Source of the DNA: an uncultured Acidobacteriota bacterium
Lineage (GTDB): Bacteria; Acidobacteriota; Blastocatellia; Pyrinomonadales; Pyrinomonadaceae
Direction: 5' to 3'
Length of the DNA stretch: 64,000 nt
NCBI GenBank assembly: GCA_937859595.1
Contig: CALMAH010000023.1
Span: 62,001 to 126,000, forward strand
The position numbers were made by a program, and so were the translations under genes. Shown here piece by piece: positions 1 to 7,651 of this stretch (position 1 is the stretch's first letter; each line of letters opens with the position of its first letter). A model generated the notes under the pieces. The model was not told the DNA's origin, made no database searches, and was given only the letters and a program-made list of their open reading frames with translations.

Positions 1-1
1 C

Positions 2-361
2 GCGGTCCTTTTTGCCACAGCAAGTTTCTGGCAGGGTGTTGATGTCCAGGGCGAACAACTCTCATGTGTAATTATCGACAAGCTTCCGTTTGCCGTTCCG
101 AGCGACCCGATCGTTGCTGCGCGGTCACGATACATAGACGAGAACGGCGGCCGCTCGTTTACCGAATACAGCGTCCCACAGGCAATAATCACCCTTAAAC
201 AGGGCATCGGCAGGCTGATCAGAAGCCGCACTGACCGCGGCGTCATCGCCATCCTTGACCCACGGCTCCGCACAAAACCTTACGGCCGCATGTTTCTCCA
301 AAGCCTGCCGCGAATGCGTATCACCGACGATCTTGAACAAATAAACGAGATTTTGAGGTAA
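2..361 (+). CDS. C-terminal part of a DinG/XPD-type ATP-dependent DNA helicase (5' end outside window)
   Basis: The reading frame is open from the first complete codon and ends at TAA, giving 119 residues. The translation shows the last superfamily 2 helicase motifs in DinG/XPD order: FWQGVDVQG (motif V region), VIIDKLPF, a P-x-DP segment, then QGIGRLIRS followed by DRGVIAILDPR (motif VI, arginine finger region). This pattern is typical of DinG-like 5'-3' helicases that unwind branched or R-loop DNA in the cytoplasm. The iron-sulfur and P-loop parts would lie upstream of the window, so whether an exonuclease domain is fused cannot be told. It is followed closely by a membrane protein gene on the same strand. 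Confidence 0.88.
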   Translation, partial: AVLFATASFWQGVDVQGEQLSCVIIDKLPFAVPSDPIVAARSRYIDENGGRSFTEYSVPQAIITLKQGIGRLIRSRTDRGVIAILDPRLRTKPYGRMFLQSLPRMRITDDLEQINEILR

Positions 362-372
362 AATGATCTCTA

Positions 373-1026
373 ATGAACAGAAGCAGCAGGTGGATCGGCA
401 TTCCTTTGCGATTTGGCCTTTACCTATCCGTCTGTTTTCTTTTGCTCGAGATCTTAATTGAACTGCGTCTTGATCTCAGCTCACTTCCCTTTACTTTTGT
501 CCTCGCCACGTTGGGCGGCCTTTTGCTGGTTTACTTAAGCTCTACAAGCGCCAGATCCAAAGCCGGAAGTGAAAGGATCGATGATTCGATCTACTCCGTT
601 CGCCAGCGTCGGACGATCCTTTTGAATAAAGACATCGCCTCTGCGTTCGGATCTTGTCTTTACGTAGCGCAGGACATGAATCGCGTCAAGATCCTCCGGT
701 CGGACCCAGGCGCTCATCTCATCGAAGTGAGAACACGAACAACCTGGGATTCATTTGGTTCGATCGTCACATTTAGTCTCGAACAGGTCGGACATCAATT
801 GACCGAAGTGACCATTGAGTCTCGGCCTTATCTTCGTACCACGCTTGTTGACTTCGGACACTCCTGGAAAGAAATAGCATCGATCGCCAACCGCCTCCGC
901 GAGACTGATGTGGAGATCGGCAGAAATAGCTTTCACGAAGGAGCCAGGATCCTTCTCCATGCCGCATCCTTCCCCGTCACCCCCGTACCTGAAATTGGGT
1001 CCGTAAGGTCTCCCGGTCTTCGATAG
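373..1026 (+). CDS. Hypothetical two-helix membrane protein
   Basis: A 217-residue protein that I do not recognise. Two hydrophobic segments (about residues 12-32 and 37-56) form an N-terminal membrane hairpin. The remaining ~160 residues are soluble, with alternating beta-like stretches (EVRTRTTWDSFGSIVTFSLEQ, LTEVTIESRPYL). This layout resembles small proteins with a START/Bet v1-like or lipid-binding fold, but no motif supports that. A GAGGT sequence at 355-359, inside the end of the helicase gene, is the only ribosome-binding candidate and sits far from the ATG. It probably lies in one transcript with the helicase. Confidence 0.6.
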   Translation: MNRSSRWIGIPLRFGLYLSVCFLLLEILIELRLDLSSLPFTFVLATLGGLLLVYLSSTSARSKAGSERIDDSIYSVRQRRTILLNKDIASAFGSCLYVAQDMNRVKILRSDPGAHLIEVRTRTTWDSFGSIVTFSLEQVGHQLTEVTIESRPYLRTTLVDFGHSWKEIASIANRLRETDVEIGRNSFHEGARILLHAASFPVTPVPEIGSVRSPGLR

Positions 1027-1073
1027 CCCGGTCCTGGGCCCGAAATGGGCATGTTTCGCTCTAACGTAAATTC

Positions 1074-1090
1074 TATCTATACTATAGATA
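1074..1090. promoter_or_regulatory. Perfect 17-nt palindrome abutting the start of the MscS-family gene
   Basis: TATCTATA-C-TATAGATA, arms 1074-1081 and 1083-1090 around one central C, ends one base before GTG 1092. It contains a TATACT (1078-1083) that could be a -10 box. In that case transcription would begin almost at the start codon and the message would be nearly leaderless. There is no Shine-Dalgarno sequence. It could be an operator, a promoter element or both. Confidence 0.5.
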
Positions 1091-1091
1091 C

Positions 1092-3617
1092 GTGATGCTA
1101 GCTTCTGTCAGACTAGTCGGGCCGGTTCGGGCAGTCGGATCTGTCTGGTTTCTTGTTATTTTCCTGACGGCCCTGTTCGCTTTTCAGCAAACCGGGCTTG
1201 CCCAGAATTTGAACACCGCCAACGGCTCTGAGTCCACTGCTCCGACACCGGCCCCGGAACCGACCCCTATTCCCCTCTCTTCTATAGTAACTGAGGCCGA
1301 TTCGGTCGCCGCCCGGCTTCGTGAGATCCGCCTGCGGCTGACAGAGCCTTCGCAGATCGCAACGCTCAGGGGCCAGATCCCCGAACTCCGCGAACTTGTC
1401 GATGCTCGCGAACCTGAAGCAAGGTCCGTTCTAGCCTCCGAACCGGCTCTCGACGATTTGCGCCAGATAGAGCAGGAATGGCAGGAACTCGCCCGCAATT
1501 TCCCGAACTGGAAGCGCTCCCTTCGGGAACAGATCGCCGAGTACGACAAATATCTTGAAGAGCTGGCCGCGACAGCTCGGATCTGGGCGCTAACCGTATC
1601 AAGCGATCTGACGTCCGCCGAGACGGGTGAAGGTTCTCCGGAGAACCGCAGAACGGAGATTCCCGCCGAGATCACACAAAAGATCGCCGAAACAAGACAG
1701 GCGATAGCGGAAACTCTCACGCTGGTTGAAGAAAAGCGCACTGACCTGGTCTCCCTCCAGGCGCGGATCAGCGAACTAGAGGCCAGGACGACCGCAATAC
1801 TCGACGAGGTTTATCGCAGCCGTGAACTTCGGCTTACAAACCTGCTCGTCAGAGACGACGCCCCGATCTGGATTGCCCACGGTGAAATGGATTCGCCGGT
1901 AACGCTTTTTCGCCGGTCTTTCGACACGGTCGATGCCCAGGCCGCCATTCTGCGCGCATACGCCGTTGCCCGCACTGACCGTTTTGCTCTACACGCTGTC
2001 GTACTCGTGTTGTTGATCGTCGGATTGTATTGGGCCCGCTCCCGGGTTCGGCCTTATGTAAAAAAAGAGCCCAAGCTTGCCACGGCATCGCAGATCTTCG
2101 AATTGCCCGTCGCTACGGGGCTCATAATTTCGGTTTTGCTCAGCGGCTGGCTCTATCCGCAGGCCCCGCGCCTGCTCTCGGCTTTGCTGGGGGCCGCGGC
2201 CCTTGTTCCGGTCGTCATCCTTCTCCGTCGTCTGGTCGATAGGTCGTTCTTTACGATCCTGAACGTTCTCGTAGCCTTCTATTTCATTGACCGCTTGCGA
2301 GAAATTCTCGCCGGCCAACCGTTTGCCGTACGGATTGTATTTCTTCTGCAAATGCTTGCAGCCATTGCGTTCTTGCTCTGGTTCCTCAAGAGCAAGCGGC
2401 TGGAAAGCTCGGTAGAGGCACAGAACCTACGCGCATTCACAACAATTCGGAGGGTCATACCCTTTGCCGCCGTATTGTTCGCCCTCGCCTTTCTGGCAAG
2501 TTTTACAGGTTTCGTAAGTCTCGGTGAGATCCTCGGAAACGGGCTGCTCGGTTCGGCCTATGCTGCCATTGTCGTTTACACACTTACGCAGATAGTCCGC
2601 AGCGCGACGATCTTTGCTCTTAGGGTTCCCCCGCTCTCCAAGCTTTCAATCGTCAAAAACAATCGGGTCCTCATCCGCGAAAGGACATTTCGTGTCTATC
2701 ATTGGATCGCGATTATTCTCTGGGCACTGATCGCTCTGGATCTTTTCTCGCTTCGTGACACAGTCTTTGCCATCGCGGGCCGCTTTCTCGGCTGGTCACT
2801 TTCCATAGGATCTATCGAGATCTCGGTCGGCGATCTGGCCGTCTTTGCATTGACCATCTGGATCGCGGTCCTCGTCTCAAGGTTTATCCGCTTTGTTCTT
2901 GAAGAGGACATTTACCCCCGGATCGATGTCGGTGGCGGCGTTTCCTATTCGATATCGACCGTGCTTCATTATGGTGTGCTCGTGCTCGCGTTCCTTTTCG
3001 CGATCGCGGCGCTCGGGGTCGATTTTACAAAGTTTGCGATCGTCGCCGGTGCCGTGGGTATCGGCGTCGGCTTCGGGCTGCAGAACATCATAAACAACTT
3101 CGTTTCGGGGTTGATCCTTCTTTTCGAACGCCCCGTAAAGGTCGGCGACACCGTCCAACTCGGCGAGCACATCGGCTCCCTGAAACGCATCGGGCTGCGG
3201 GCCAGCGTCCTGCGAAAGATAGATGGCTCGGACGTGGTAGTGCCGAACAGCCAGCTTATCTCGGAAGAGGTTATCAACTGGACAATGAGCGACAAACAGC
3301 GGCGCGTGGATATTCCTGTCGGCGTTGCTTACGGCAGCGACCCGGAACAGGTCATCGAGCTGCTGGTCGGTGTCACACGGGAAAAGGAAGATATACTCTT
3401 GGAGCCGCCCGCAAAGGCATTCTTCCTCGGATTCGGAGACAATTCACTCGACTTCGAACTGCGATTCTGGACCGAGAACACCGATCGCTGGGTCGCCCTG
3501 CGAAGCGAACTCGTCTCCGAGATCTACAAAGTGCTGACCGACGCCAATATAGAGATTCCCTTCCCACAGCGCGATATCCACATCAAAGGCAACTGGCCAC
3601 CCGAAGAAAGCAAATAA
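1092..3617 (+). CDS. Large MscS-family mechanosensitive ion channel
   Basis: An 841-residue protein starting at GTG 1092 (ATG at 1095 is an equal alternative). It has a signal peptide (about residues 13-38 ending near FQQTGLAQ), then a ~220-residue periplasmic coiled-coil region rich in RELREL/EELAAT heptads. About ten membrane segments follow from residue ~295. The C-terminal MscS core begins with VAGAVGIGVGFGLQNIINNFVSG, the pore-lining TM3 with small residues and the QN/ISG pattern, followed by the beta domain LFERPVKVGDTV and DGSDVVVPNSQLI, and the alpha/beta vestibule. Length and periplasmic domain match MscK/YbiO/DUF3772-type large channels rather than small MscS. Such channels release solutes on hypo-osmotic shock from the inner membrane. 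It is monocistronic as far as visible. Confidence 0.9.
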   Translation: MMLASVRLVGPVRAVGSVWFLVIFLTALFAFQQTGLAQNLNTANGSESTAPTPAPEPTPIPLSSIVTEADSVAARLREIRLRLTEPSQIATLRGQIPELRELVDAREPEARSVLASEPALDDLRQIEQEWQELARNFPNWKRSLREQIAEYDKYLEELAATARIWALTVSSDLTSAETGEGSPENRRTEIPAEITQKIAETRQAIAETLTLVEEKRTDLVSLQARISELEARTTAILDEVYRSRELRLTNLLVRDDAPIWIAHGEMDSPVTLFRRSFDTVDAQAAILRAYAVARTDRFALHAVVLVLLIVGLYWARSRVRPYVKKEPKLATASQIFELPVATGLIISVLLSGWLYPQAPRLLSALLGAAALVPVVILLRRLVDRSFFTILNVLVAFYFIDRLREILAGQPFAVRIVFLLQMLAAIAFLLWFLKSKRLESSVEAQNLRAFTTIRRVIPFAAVLFALAFLASFTGFVSLGEILGNGLLGSAYAAIVVYTLTQIVRSATIFALRVPPLSKLSIVKNNRVLIRERTFRVYHWIAIILWALIALDLFSLRDTVFAIAGRFLGWSLSIGSIEISVGDLAVFALTIWIAVLVSRFIRFVLEEDIYPRIDVGGGVSYSISTVLHYGVLVLAFLFAIAALGVDFTKFAIVAGAVGIGVGFGLQNIINNFVSGLILLFERPVKVGDTVQLGEHIGSLKRIGLRASVLRKIDGSDVVVPNSQLISEEVINWTMSDKQRRVDIPVGVAYGSDPEQVIELLVGVTREKEDILLEPPAKAFFLGFGDNSLDFELRFWTENTDRWVALRSELVSEIYKVLTDANIEIPFPQRDIHIKGNWPPEESK

Positions 3618-3743
3618 AATATCAAAAAGAACGAAAAGGCCTCAACGGATCTTGATGAACATCAAGATCGAACTTTCCCACAGGCTCTTTCCACATGAAC
3701 CGAAGCAAGGTCATCACTTCATAGCATCAGACCTTCGATATTC

Positions 3744-3938
3744 GGACAATTAGAAGTACTGCTGCCGCAGCCCGAGATCGATCACGGCTACCTCTGCGGC
3801 GGCTATATGTTCCCGCGTTCAGATGGCATCTTCCTCGGCGGCACCTACGAACCCGATAACTGGTCGCTCGAAATAAACCCCGCCCAATCAACCCGCATCC
3901 TCAACACCCACACCGTGATCATGAAAGGAATGAAATAG
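3744..3938 (+). pseudogene. Remnant of a D-amino-acid oxidase (FAD-dependent) C-terminus
   Basis: The 3618-3993 gap contains a frame without a start that reads GQLEVLLPQPEIDHGYLCGG, then YMFPRSDGIFLGGTYE, DNWSLEINP and RILNTH before TAG at 3936. This is the conserved C-terminal core of D-amino-acid oxidase: substrate and flavin contacts in the YMFPR...GI.LGGT segment. Only about 65 residues remain; the Rossmann half is gone and an in-frame stop lies upstream near 3692. It is best read as a decayed gene fragment at the edge of the restriction-modification insertion. Confidence 0.72.
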
Positions 3939-3993
3939 CCCTCGGCACACGCCTGGCCCTGTTCGCTTTTCGGATCAAGAAACGTAAGAGCAG

Positions 3994-4401
3994 TTAATTT
4001 AAGAATCTTTTCAGCTTATTTGACAATTTTGCTATGTCTTTGGTTTCGCATTCCCAAACAATTAGAGTCTGCCAGCCAGCAGCTTTATAGACAGATTTGT
4101 TCAAACGATCTCGTTCAACGTTCCGATGTCGTTTCGCTGTCCAATACGGTTCGTTTGACTTTGGAAAAACGTTACCGCGCTTACAGTTGTGCATATGCCA
4201 AAAGCAGCCATGAACCAAAACAATCTTCTTATGTCGAGGCAAAACTATGTCTGGCTTTCCGGGCAGATGCCGGGCGTGAAGTCTAAATCTAAAACCGAGT
4301 TTATGAATGATGGAGCGCACAACAAGTTCAGGCTTCGTGTTGCTAGAACGAATATTTGACATATTCCTCTTGCGTTGGGCTTCGGTAAGATTATCGGCCA
4401 T
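3994..4401 (-). CDS. vsr: Very short patch repair endonuclease Vsr
   Basis: 135 residues, the usual Vsr length. The residues that in E. coli Vsr are D51 (metal), H64 and H69 (catalysis, zinc) all appear at the same numbers here: GKPDIVL gives D51, VLVHG gives H64 and CFWHMH gives H69. Vsr nicks 5' of the T in T:G mismatches left by deamination of 5-methylcytosine, and so protects a host that carries a C5 methylase. The ATG overlaps the stop of the upstream nuclease gene by one base (TAATG), so the three genes 6484-3994 form one translationally coupled operon. GC is clearly lower than in the flanking housekeeping genes, in line with acquisition by transfer. Confidence 0.95.
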   Translation of the reverse strand: MADNLTEAQRKRNMSNIRSSNTKPELVVRSIIHKLGFRFRLHARHLPGKPDIVLPRHKKIVLVHGCFWHMHNCKRGNVFPKSNEPYWTAKRHRNVERDRLNKSVYKAAGWQTLIVWECETKDIAKLSNKLKRFLN

Positions 4402-5387
4402 TAAACAAGCGGACTGGAAAACTCCATGAAATAGGTTTCCTCGTCAATCTTATAAAAGCAGACATCGAAACGACCGTATTGTTCAAGGTGTTCTTTCTGT
4501 ACTGCGTCTCCTAGTGGAACATCGAGACGTTGACGAAAATAGATGCCAATTTCACTGTTGTTAGCGGGTGTATGAATAGCCTTTCCGTTTTCCTGAGCAC
4601 GAGCACACAGCAAAACTTTATTATCATCGGTCAGAACTGTGAACTGCTCGGCGATTGGTGGAAAGAAGTCGCTGCCGTAAACTGCGGCGGGCAAACGAAT
4701 GTATGCCTGATTCGGTTCTCGTCCATCACGCTGTCCCCAATTTAAGCCGGATGTTTGGGGCAATGTGCCGTCATTAGCTAGAAACGATACGCAAACGCGT
4801 GGAAAGGCGGATGAATCCCCAAAGGGTGTGCCAGCATCGGGTAACGCTTCATTGTCGGATTTCAATGCTTTAGACGGACGCCTTCCTTCCGCCGGATCGT
4901 TGTAAATTTGAATGCGGTTTTCCGCATCCGGATTTGTGCAGTAGATTGTATCGCCAGAAAGTGAGTTGAAATAATCAAGTCCTAGAGCCGGATCGCAGGC
5001 CGCCAATGATTCTTTCTGTCTTCCGAAAGCAGCCTGAGTATAGTTCGCGGAACCTATAAAAGCCTGCGCCGGAACATCGTTTCTCAGCCAAACATAAACC
5101 TTTGAATGAACAGGTGGCGGCACTTGAATATAGCTGCATTGAAAGAAGCCAGGATAGTCCTGATTTGTTAGTTTTTGAAAGCCTTTATGGTGCGTAAGAG
5201 GAATGCCTGAAAGACTCGTCATTCCAACTATCAAATCGACGGTTAGGGTAAGCTCCGCATCGGCAATCCTCTTAAGATGAGTGGAGGCCATGGCCGAAGT
5301 GGCAAAACCGGAAACAATGCAAAGTCTGTCACAGCCATCTAAAGCAGGCTTCATGAGAACTTCTTTGAAAAGGCCAGTAGTGATCAC
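4401..5387 (-). CDS. Type II restriction endonuclease, NgoFVII-like, phospholipase D fold
   Basis: 328 residues. One PLD-type catalytic motif is visible: H94-S-K96 (PPVHSKVYVW) followed by G112-S-x-N115 (FIGSANYTQAAF). Enzymes with a single motif act as dimers and cut DNA without metal, as BfiI does; the NgoFVII family has this arrangement. Between a C5 methylase and Vsr the restriction role is well supported. The target is not deducible, although the reference NgoFVII system recognises a GCSGC-type site. The track start is GTG (GTGA overlap with the methylase stop); ATG at 5354 (MKPALDG) is an alternative, and neither has a clear ribosome-binding site. Confidence 0.82.
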   Translation of the reverse strand: MITTGLFKEVLMKPALDGCDRLCIVSGFATSAMASTHLKRIADAELTLTVDLIVGMTSLSGIPLTHHKGFQKLTNQDYPGFFQCSYIQVPPPVHSKVYVWLRNDVPAQAFIGSANYTQAAFGRQKESLAACDPALGLDYFNSLSGDTIYCTNPDAENRIQIYNDPAEGRRPSKALKSDNEALPDAGTPFGDSSAFPRVCVSFLANDGTLPQTSGLNWGQRDGREPNQAYIRLPAAVYGSDFFPPIAEQFTVLTDDNKVLLCARAQENGKAIHTPANNSEIGIYFRQRLDVPLGDAVQKEHLEQYGRFDVCFYKIDEETYFMEFSSPLV

Positions 5388-6484
5388 GCGGCTTTCTGAT
5401 TAAATACAAATTGCTCTTGATACGAAATATTCTGCGGTACACTTGGGTACTCCACATTCGCAAAGGTTTTGAGCAATGCTTCGAAAATAACTTGGGCACC
5501 TTTTGGCGGGACGGCCATTCCAATTTGTTTTCGGACGCTCTGCGTCGAACCGGAGAAGACAAAATCGTCAGGAAATGTTTGAAGTCGCGCGCGCTCTCGG
5601 TTGGTTAAGGCTCTGTTTTCTTCCCAGTGATAGACGTACGTTCCGCCGCCTCCACTTCCCGTTACCGTGTAGGATGGTTTATCGGGATCCAGTTTACGGT
5701 AAATCTGGCTAATAAAAGCTCCCTGTACATTCAGGCGAAGATGTTCAGGCAAGGTTGCGGTAAACGCGTTCTGGCCAGGTTTAATGTGTCTCAGCCGATC
5801 AACGACATTAGCGGATTGTTTCATCAACTCATTGTTGGGTGCATCTGCGGGAATTGGCGGAACGGTAATAGCGGTTTTACATGAAATATCAATATCCTTA
5901 AACATTTCAGGACTTGGAACCTTGAAATTCAACCCCAAGTCTTTTCGTATTCCGACGATTATAATGCGATGTCTTTTTTGGGGAACTCCGTACTTGTCGA
6001 ATTTATAGAGATGCGGAACGACGTTGTAACCAGCGGCGGTGGTTCGATCCAGAATTGCGCGGAATGTTTCTCCATCATCTGAATTCCTAAATCCGCCAAC
6101 ATTTTCTGCAAAAAACCAATGAGGCTTGAAAAAATTCAAGGCTTTTACGCCGTAGGCGTAAAGTGGGCCAAACACTCCTTCAATCCCTTTTTGCTCGCCG
6201 ACAACGCTAAAATCGTTGCACGGAAAACCAAACGACAAGCCGTCGATTGGAGAAATATCCAAAAGCGTTTGCATCCTAAGCTTTCGAATATCTCTGCGTA
6301 TTACTGTTCCCTTTTTGTCGGGGCAAATATTGTTCCGATACGTTTCACAAGTATCTTTATCGTAATCGGTCGCCCATGCGTGTGAAATATTATAAATTGT
6401 GCCGTCGGCCTCGACCTCGGCGCTGGTCGCGGCAAGCCCGATACCTCCGGGGCCGCAAAATAGCTCTCCCAAACGAAAATTCAT
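5384..6484 (-). CDS. DNA (cytosine-5-)-methyltransferase of a type II R-M system
   Basis: With the ATG at 6484 the protein has 366 residues and starts right before motif I (ELFCGPGGIGLA). The other motifs follow in order: motif IV GFPCNDFS with the nucleophile C89 (PCN instead of the usual PCQ), motif VI AENVGGF, motif VIII QKRHRIIIVG, a target-recognition region, motif IX (RERARLQTFPDDF) and motif X (QIGMAVPP). It methylates the C5 of cytosine in the site cut by the neighbouring nuclease. A longer reading with GTG at 6583 is possible but would run through the palindromic element upstream and adds a cysteine-rich tail absent from the family. First gene of the R-M-Vsr operon. Confidence 0.95.
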   Translation of the reverse strand: MNFRLGELFCGPGGIGLAATSAEVEADGTIYNISHAWATDYDKDTCETYRNNICPDKKGTVIRRDIRKLRMQTLLDISPIDGLSFGFPCNDFSVVGEQKGIEGVFGPLYAYGVKALNFFKPHWFFAENVGGFRNSDDGETFRAILDRTTAAGYNVVPHLYKFDKYGVPQKRHRIIIVGIRKDLGLNFKVPSPEMFKDIDISCKTAITVPPIPADAPNNELMKQSANVVDRLRHIKPGQNAFTATLPEHLRLNVQGAFISQIYRKLDPDKPSYTVTGSGGGGTYVYHWEENRALTNRERARLQTFPDDFVFSGSTQSVRKQIGMAVPPKGAQVIFEALLKTFANVEYPSVPQNISYQEQFVFNQKAA

Positions 6485-6573
6485 ATTTTTATTGAAAGAA
6501 CGAAAACTGCGAACCGTATCAAATCTCTGCCATAATTCTACGTCACATATTTCACAGTTGCAAGTGTGCAGCA

Positions 6574-6601
6574 CATGAAACACGATTTTGTTTCATGAAA
6601 C
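6574..6601. promoter_or_regulatory. CATGAAAC inverted/direct repeats upstream of the R-M operon (putative operator)
   Basis: CATGAAAC at 6574-6581 and GTTTCATG at 6590-6597 form a perfect 8-bp inverted repeat with an 8-bp spacer. A third copy, CATGAAAC, starts at 6594 and overlaps the second arm. It lies 90 bp upstream of the methylase ATG. R-M operons are commonly controlled through such repeats by a C protein or by the methylase itself. No C-protein gene is visible in the operon, so autoregulation by the methylase is the simpler guess. Confidence 0.5.
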
Positions 6602-6802
6602 AGCTCCTCCAATCCACAGTCACTGATCGAATATGGTTCGCTCATAAAAACGTCGCATTATATATCCGATTCTAACGAGATTACCTGCCACGACCCCTGT
6701 TCGCACTTCTCGCACTTTCTTCTCCAATGCGTCTTGCCCGCATTCTTGCCGCGCATGCCGCCCAGATCCCATAACGAACTGCTTTGTACACCCGCGACGA
6801 GT

Positions 6803-6901
6803 TTATTGATCGAATCGCTCAAAAAACTCAGCATAAAGCTCGGCCGTGCTGCTCAGCAAACCCATCTCCTTTATTAAATGTAGGGTCCGCCATGCATCCA
6901 T
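6803..6901 (-). other. Short open frame in the 6485-6990 gap, unrecognised
   Basis: A 32-residue frame (starts MDAWRTLHL, ends AEFFERFDQ, TAA) with protein-like composition, open for another ~16 codons upstream. It could be the 3' scrap of a lost gene. The remainder of the gap (about 6602-6800 and 6905-6990) shows no gene, RNA or repeat that I can support. Confidence 0.2.
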
Positions 6902-6990
6902 TTTCTTAGTTGTGCATCTCACAGAAATAGAAATACGAATTTGAATAGTCGTTAGTTAAACAGAACTAAAAGCGAAGCGAGGTAATTTTT

Positions 6991-7290
6991 ATGAAGGGCG
7001 TAACTAGTATCAGCCTTACGGTGGTGGTGTGTCTTTTTATCGGGGTTGTGTCGGCGTTTGGACAATCGGCGTACCGGATCTCGGCCCCGTACCCGCACCA
7101 GAATTTAACGATCTTCCTGATCCACGGTGAAGATACAAGCAGCAACAAAAATTTGATAACGCTGCAAGAGGCGATGGAGATGAAGATCTTCAAGGTGAAT
7201 GAAACCGAGGACGTGAACGAGCTGGGCGTCGAAAACATCTCATCGAAGTACGACGTTTTCATACAGGCCGGGGATATCGTCAAGGAATAA
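6991..7290 (+). pseudogene. Truncated secreted ARPP-1-like (DUF6569-type) protein
   Basis: 99 residues: a signal peptide (MKGVTSISLTVVVCLFIGVVSAFGQS), then APYPHQNLTIFLIHGED, LITLQEAMEMKIF, VNELGVENISSKYDVFIQAGDIVKE and a stop. The order pattern NLTIF.I.G.D / L.EA / VNEL..EN.S / VF...GDIV matches the first third of the ARPP-1 domain, which normally runs on with a GG.QDR segment and about 200 more residues. The frame stops exactly where that segment is expected and is followed by degenerate repeat DNA. I infer 3' loss rather than a functional short form, but a short secreted peptide cannot be excluded. Confidence 0.55.
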
Positions 7291-7319
7291 GATGGGCAAA
7301 AGATGGGGTCTGGCCTTCG

Positions 7320-7500
7320 ATCTTACGATCTTCGATCCTCCATTCTGACACCGGCCACTGACTTCTGAATTCCGCATTCCGAATTCCGAACGCCGAATTC
7401 TCCAAACTCCATTCTCCATTCTCCGATCTCAATTCGACATTCTTCATTCGAAATTCTGACCTCCCCCACTGTCCACTGTCCGTTATCCACTGTCCACTGC
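7320..7500. repeat. Degenerate simple-sequence tract
   Basis: On the minus strand this reads as runs of related 7-10 nt words: GGACAGTGGACAGTGG, GAATGGAGAATGGAG, GGAATTCGGAATGCGGAATTC, GATCGAAGATCGTAAGATCG. No frame is protein-like. It begins directly after the truncated ARPP-1-like gene, as if repeat expansion or illegitimate recombination had replaced the gene end. Confidence 0.7.
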
Positions 7501-7651
7501 CCTTGCAAATCGCGCAAATCCCTACGTTTCTCCCAAATCACCCTTCCGCCCGCCCCGCCACCGTGTCAAACTACCCCGGCGGACCATTCACACGGTCACT
7601 GATCTTTGAAACCTGGCCATCAAGCCGCCCGATTGAGATCGGCTCATCAGC

